This document shows positions 49,705 to 52,554 of a stretch of DNA of 52,554 nucleotides, piece by piece; positions within the stretch are counted from its first letter, which is position 1; the number at the start of each line of letters is the position of its first letter. Source of the DNA: a virus; IMG/VR virus record IMGVR_UViG_3300037193_000521, positions 1 to 52,554 of that record. One strand, written 5' to 3'. Below the pieces are notes generated by a model, which was not told the DNA's origin, searched no databases, and saw nothing but the letters and a program-made list of their open reading frames with translations. The translations under genes were made by a program, and so were the position numbers.

Positions 49705-50259
49705 ATGCGAAAAATCCTGGGGGTGGCAATGAGCCTGATGATGATGCTGGCGGCGTGCGGCGGCACCTCGCTCAAGACACAGACCTTTACCAGCAATGCA
49801 ACCTGGACCGCGCCGACGTCGGTGTCGAGCCTGGTGTCGCTTGTCGGCAAAGGCGGCACTGGTCAGCCGGAAAGCGAACAGTACATGCTGCGCTACACCA
49901 GCCAGACCAACATCTACAAGCGCCGCCGTTCGGACGGTGTCGTGGAAGTGACCTACGGGTCGATACAAACGCATATCGGCTCGGCTCCGAGCGATTACTG
50001 TCTTTCTCCGATTCAGACCCCTGGCGATCCGGTGTACTCCGAATCCTGGACGTGTGTGGACTACACCGACACATCCTACTGGCAGTACATCCCTCCAACC
50101 ACCGGCGATAGCACGACTGGCTTCGGCAAGACATTCCCTGGCGGCTATGGCGGGCCGGCATCTCCTGCGACCTACAACGAGGTTGCCGTCACGCCGGGGC
50201 AGAGCTATTCGCTCGTCATTCCGTCGGGCGGCTCCATCACGATCAGCTACTACGAGTAG
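49705..50259 (+). CDS. Lipoprotein with fibre-like domain in the tail operon
   Basis: 184 residues. The signal sequence MRKILGVAMSLMMMLAAC has a basic start, a hydrophobic core and a lipobox, so the mature protein would start at Cys18 and be lipid-anchored in a membrane. The next part, QTFTSNATWTAPTSVSSLVS with VGKGGTG, has the same beta start as the fibre at 51531. A phage fibre domain on a lipoprotein could shield the receptor, as known superinfection-exclusion lipoproteins do. Not proven. Confidence 0.72.
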   Translation: MRKILGVAMSLMMMLAACGGTSLKTQTFTSNATWTAPTSVSSLVSLVGKGGTGQPESEQYMLRYTSQTNIYKRRRSDGVVEVTYGSIQTHIGSAPSDYCLSPIQTPGDPVYSESWTCVDYTDTSYWQYIPPTTGDSTTGFGKTFPGGYGGPASPATYNEVAVTPGQSYSLVIPSGGSITISYYE

Positions 50260-50368
50260 GCCCGAGCCTGTAAAATCGCCCCATGCTGCAGCCCTACCTG
50301 ATCAAGCCCGAACCCGAGTCATCACGACCGAAAGCCACCCTTTCGATCAATGATGACAAGGAGTTCCT

Positions 50369-51529
50369 ATGCCGATCAAACTGGGCAACAACGCCAGGGC
50401 GCACTTGGCTGCGCCGCTGGCAGACGATGGGTCGACCATCGTGCTGAACGAAGCAGAAGCCGCCACCTTCCCCTCGCTCGCCGTGGGCGAGTGGTTCCCG
50501 ATGACCCTGGCCGACGCCGATGGTCATCTTGAGGTGGTGAAGGTCACCGAGCGCAGCGCCAATATTTTGACGGTCACCCGTGCACAAGAGGCGACCGAAG
50601 CGCGCGCATGGCTCGCAGGCGACCGCGCCGAGATCCGCCTGACCGCCGGCGTGATCGACCAGGTGCGCATCGAGGGCGAGCAGTTCGCCAGCACGGCGGC
50701 CACGAATGCGAAGAACACCGCCAACAGCTACACCGACAGCACGGCCACGACGCTGCGCGGCGAGCTGAATTCGGCCATAGCGGGCGAGCGCTCGACGAGC
50801 GCCGGCGAGATCGCCAGTTTGACCACCACGGTGAACACGAAGTTCCCCACCGCCGGCGGCACGATCACGGGCAACACGACGGTGACCGGCGACATCACGA
50901 CCTACCGGCCGGCGTCGCCGACCACGGGCGTGATCTTCTTCGGCAATGCGGGCAACCGCTACCTGTTCTACGACGGCACGAACTACAACATGCCGAGCGC
51001 CCAGCTCTACGTGAACGGCTCGCAGGTGTGGCACGGGGGGAATTTTAATCCGGCCAACTACCTGCCGCTGTCCGGCGGCACCATCAGCGGCAGCCTGCAG
51101 ATCAACAGCGGCGCGCCGCAGATCAACTTATACGACACCGATTGGGGGATGCGTTACCTGCATTGCAACGGCGGCAACGTCGGCTTCCTGAACAACGGCG
51201 GTGGCTGGGCCTGCTATTCCAGCAATGACGGTTCGTTCGTCGCCACCGGCAACATCGGCGCGTATTCGGATCGCAAGCACAAGAAGCACATCAAGACCCT
51301 CAAGGATGGCCTGTGGCTGGTCGAGCAGCTACGTGGTGTCCGGTATGTGGACCGCAGGACCGGCGCGGCGCGCGTGGGTGTCATCGCGCAGGAAGTGCGC
51401 GAGGTGCTACCGGAAGTGGTCGGCGAAGGCGTGGACGGCCTGCATGTCGACTACGGGAACATCGTCGGGCCGCTTGTGGAGGCTGTGAAGGCGCTGGCCG
51501 CGCGCGTGAAAAAGCTGGAGGGAGGCTGA
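50369..51529 (+). CDS. Tail fibre with S74 intramolecular chaperone
   Basis: 386 residues. The N-terminal part (GNNARAHLAAPLADDGSTIVL, VVKVTERSANILTVTRAQE) is like the start of 48958. The middle has fibre repeats (AGGTITGNTTVTGDI, PLSGGTISGSLQIN). The last 90 residues (YSDRKHKKHIKTLKDGLWLVEQL, GVIAQEVREVLPEVV, VDYGNIVGPLVEAVKAL) are the S74 intramolecular chaperone that cuts itself off after trimerisation; the catalytic Ser and Lys are at the start (YSDRK). AAGGAG precedes ATG 50369. Confidence 0.9.
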   Translation: MPIKLGNNARAHLAAPLADDGSTIVLNEAEAATFPSLAVGEWFPMTLADADGHLEVVKVTERSANILTVTRAQEATEARAWLAGDRAEIRLTAGVIDQVRIEGEQFASTAATNAKNTANSYTDSTATTLRGELNSAIAGERSTSAGEIASLTTTVNTKFPTAGGTITGNTTVTGDITTYRPASPTTGVIFFGNAGNRYLFYDGTNYNMPSAQLYVNGSQVWHGGNFNPANYLPLSGGTISGSLQINSGAPQINLYDTDWGMRYLHCNGGNVGFLNNGGGWACYSSNDGSFVATGNIGAYSDRKHKKHIKTLKDGLWLVEQLRGVRYVDRRTGAARVGVIAQEVREVLPEVVGEGVDGLHVDYGNIVGPLVEAVKALAARVKKLEGG

Positions 51530-51530
51530 C

Positions 51531-52259
51531 ATGGCGCTGCCTTCCTCTGGACTGATCTGGCTGTCCCAGATGCGCGACGAGTTCGGCAACTGGGGGCCGC
51601 CCAACTGGCTGACACACTACTACCGGGGGCAGCTCACCACGACCAACAACACCAACGTGCCAACTAGCGGCGCGATCTGGTTCAGCCAGCTACACGGGGC
51701 GGTCAAGCCGGTGCCAGGCTCGTCGAACTACGTCAACCCTGGCACCTTCACCTTCACGGTGCCGCCTTACACGAGCCTGCGCGTTCGCGTGTGGGGCGCG
51801 GGCGGGGCGACGGTGGGCGGCACGGCCGGCACGCGTAGCATTTTCAACGGGCCATCTTCGCTCGACGTTATCGGCAATCCCGGCGGCACGGGCACGAACC
51901 AGTCCGAGGCAAACGCCGGCAACGCGGGTGGCGCTGGCGGCACCTATTCCGTGCCATCTGGCGGATCGGGCGGCAACGGCGCCAAGGGCGGCGGCATCTT
52001 CTATTACGACGTGTCTTCGCGCGCGGCGTCCGGCTCCGGCTCCATCGATCCAGGCGGCGGTTCGCACGGAGCGGCAACCGGCAACATCGGCTACATCCGT
52101 GGCTTGGGGGGTGGTGCTGGCTATGCCGATTACACATTCGGCGTCGGCCAGCTCGCGGTCGGCGGCCAGTACAGCCTCACGGTCGGCAAGGGCGGAACCT
52201 CGCCGCAAGGGTCGAGCTACAACGCCAACGACGGCCGCGTCTACATCACCTGGTCGTAG
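51531..52259 (+). CDS. Glycine-rich tail fibre protein
   Basis: 242 residues. SSGLIWLSQMRDEFGNWGPP and the second similar stretch SGAIWFSQLHGAV suggest a duplicated base element. Then GTFTFTVPPYTSLRVRVWGAGG and a long Gly-rich region (about 90-190) as in receptor-binding tips of fibres with poly-glycine helices. The start is ATG 51531, one base after the upstream stop codon. Receptor binding is likely. Confidence 0.8.
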   Translation: MALPSSGLIWLSQMRDEFGNWGPPNWLTHYYRGQLTTTNNTNVPTSGAIWFSQLHGAVKPVPGSSNYVNPGTFTFTVPPYTSLRVRVWGAGGATVGGTAGTRSIFNGPSSLDVIGNPGGTGTNQSEANAGNAGGAGGTYSVPSGGSGGNGAKGGGIFYYDVSSRAASGSGSIDPGGGSHGAATGNIGYIRGLGGGAGYADYTFGVGQLAVGGQYSLTVGKGGTSPQGSSYNANDGRVYITWS

Positions 52260-52294
52260 ATCATCGGAAGCATTTCGGAAAGGAACAGGAACTC

Positions 52295-52554
52295 ATGGCG
52301 GTCATCAAACTTGAGGGCTTTACGGGCGAGGCGCCGCGCGTCACGCCTCGCTTGCTCCCGGCCACGGGCGCGCAGATCGCGGAGTCCGTGCGCCTGGAGG
52401 ATGGCGAATTGTCGTCCTTCCGAAAACCGTTCCCGATCCATAACCTGGTCGGCGCCACCGACGGGGAGGTGAAGACGATCTACCGGCACCTGGGCGAGTG
52501 GCTGTGGTGGGAAACGGTCGTGCACGCCGTACCCGGCCCGGTGGCCCAGGACCG
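52295..52554 (+). CDS. Tail protein, 3' end outside the window
   Basis: 86 complete residues are visible. The start MAVIKLEGFTGEAPRVTPRL with YRHLGEWLWWETVVHAVPGPVAQD is that of a phage virion family which I recall as continuing with a TGDG-type stretch. GGAACAGG precedes ATG 52295. If the molecule were closed at these ends the frame would run into the giant gene, but the expected continuation is missing, so more sequence is needed. Confidence 0.75.
   Translation, partial: MAVIKLEGFTGEAPRVTPRLLPATGAQIAESVRLEDGELSSFRKPFPIHNLVGATDGEVKTIYRHLGEWLWWETVVHAVPGPVAQD

Noticed and set aside
50283-50444. Small frame MLQPYLIKPEPE before the S74 fibre
   Set aside because: It runs into the fibre gene in another frame, has no ribosome site and no clear family.
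1-52554. CRISPR array, insertion sequence or diversity-generating retroelement
   Set aside because: No regular spaced repeats, no transposase and no reverse transcriptase were found on reading both strands.

Overview
The window is a temperate tailed phage from a high-GC betaproteobacterium. It is best read as a non-integrated or circularly permuted phage genome with its ends missing, not as a prophage inside a chromosome. An attP site made of the 3' half of a tRNA-Pro(GGG) lies at 13925-13969, next to a tyrosine integrase, and typical phage genes continue on both sides of it. Both window ends fall inside phage genes: the giant gene at 2-7975 lacks its 5' end and the gene at 52295 lacks its 3' end. 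A P22-type portal, an N4-gp56-type capsid, a giant PLxRFG polyvalent protein and no visible tail-tube, sheath or tape-measure gene suggest a short-tailed phage of the kind seen in Burkholderiales (Bcep22-like). The order, the tRNA sequence and the codon use fit a host in Burkholderiales, possibly Oxalobacteraceae. The host is inferred, not shown.

Layout. 2-7975: giant virion-associated protein with a small gene nested in another frame. 8080-9586: lysis cassette (holin, GH24 endolysin, membrane protein, Rz with embedded Rz1). 9590-12364: late virion genes, ending at a strong terminator. 12444-13778: small genes and a structured 441-base non-coding stretch. 13802-15389: attP, arm-type repeats, integrase and an Xis-like gene. 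15489-21360: leftward early operon with dUTPase, YqaJ exonuclease, ERF annealing protein and many small coupled genes. 21508-22507: immunity region with a CI-like repressor opposed to a Cro-like gene. 22517-24692: rightward early genes (DksA/TraR-like finger, adenine methyltransferase, NinG). 24860-25796: a cytosine methyltransferase and a second protein of about 310 residues on the same DNA. 25813-34791: replication (O-like, DnaC-like) and accessory genes. 34879-35736: two leftward genes, one a winged-helix regulator. 35886-52554: late operon with terminase, portal, scaffold, a CsrA-like protein, capsid, tailspike, adaptors and fibres.

How it works together. The repressor/Cro pair probably acts at a repeated operator found in the spacers of several promoters: lysis, methyl-spacer small genes, erf-exo, cI and, more weakly, capsid, with related sites at cro and terminase. 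ERF, YqaJ and NinG form a recombination module. O-like and DnaC-like proteins load the host helicase. Two methyltransferases, a Lar-like protein and the polyvalent protein are plausible defences against host restriction. The late operon packages DNA and builds the virion, and the lysis cassette releases it.

The most unusual signals are two overprinted gene pairs (384-602 inside the giant gene; 24864-25796 over dcm), a long hairpin RNA candidate beside attP, a promoter-operator network with fixed geometry, a CsrA-like protein among head genes and a lipoprotein among tail-fibre genes. All function calls come from reading motifs; no database search was run.
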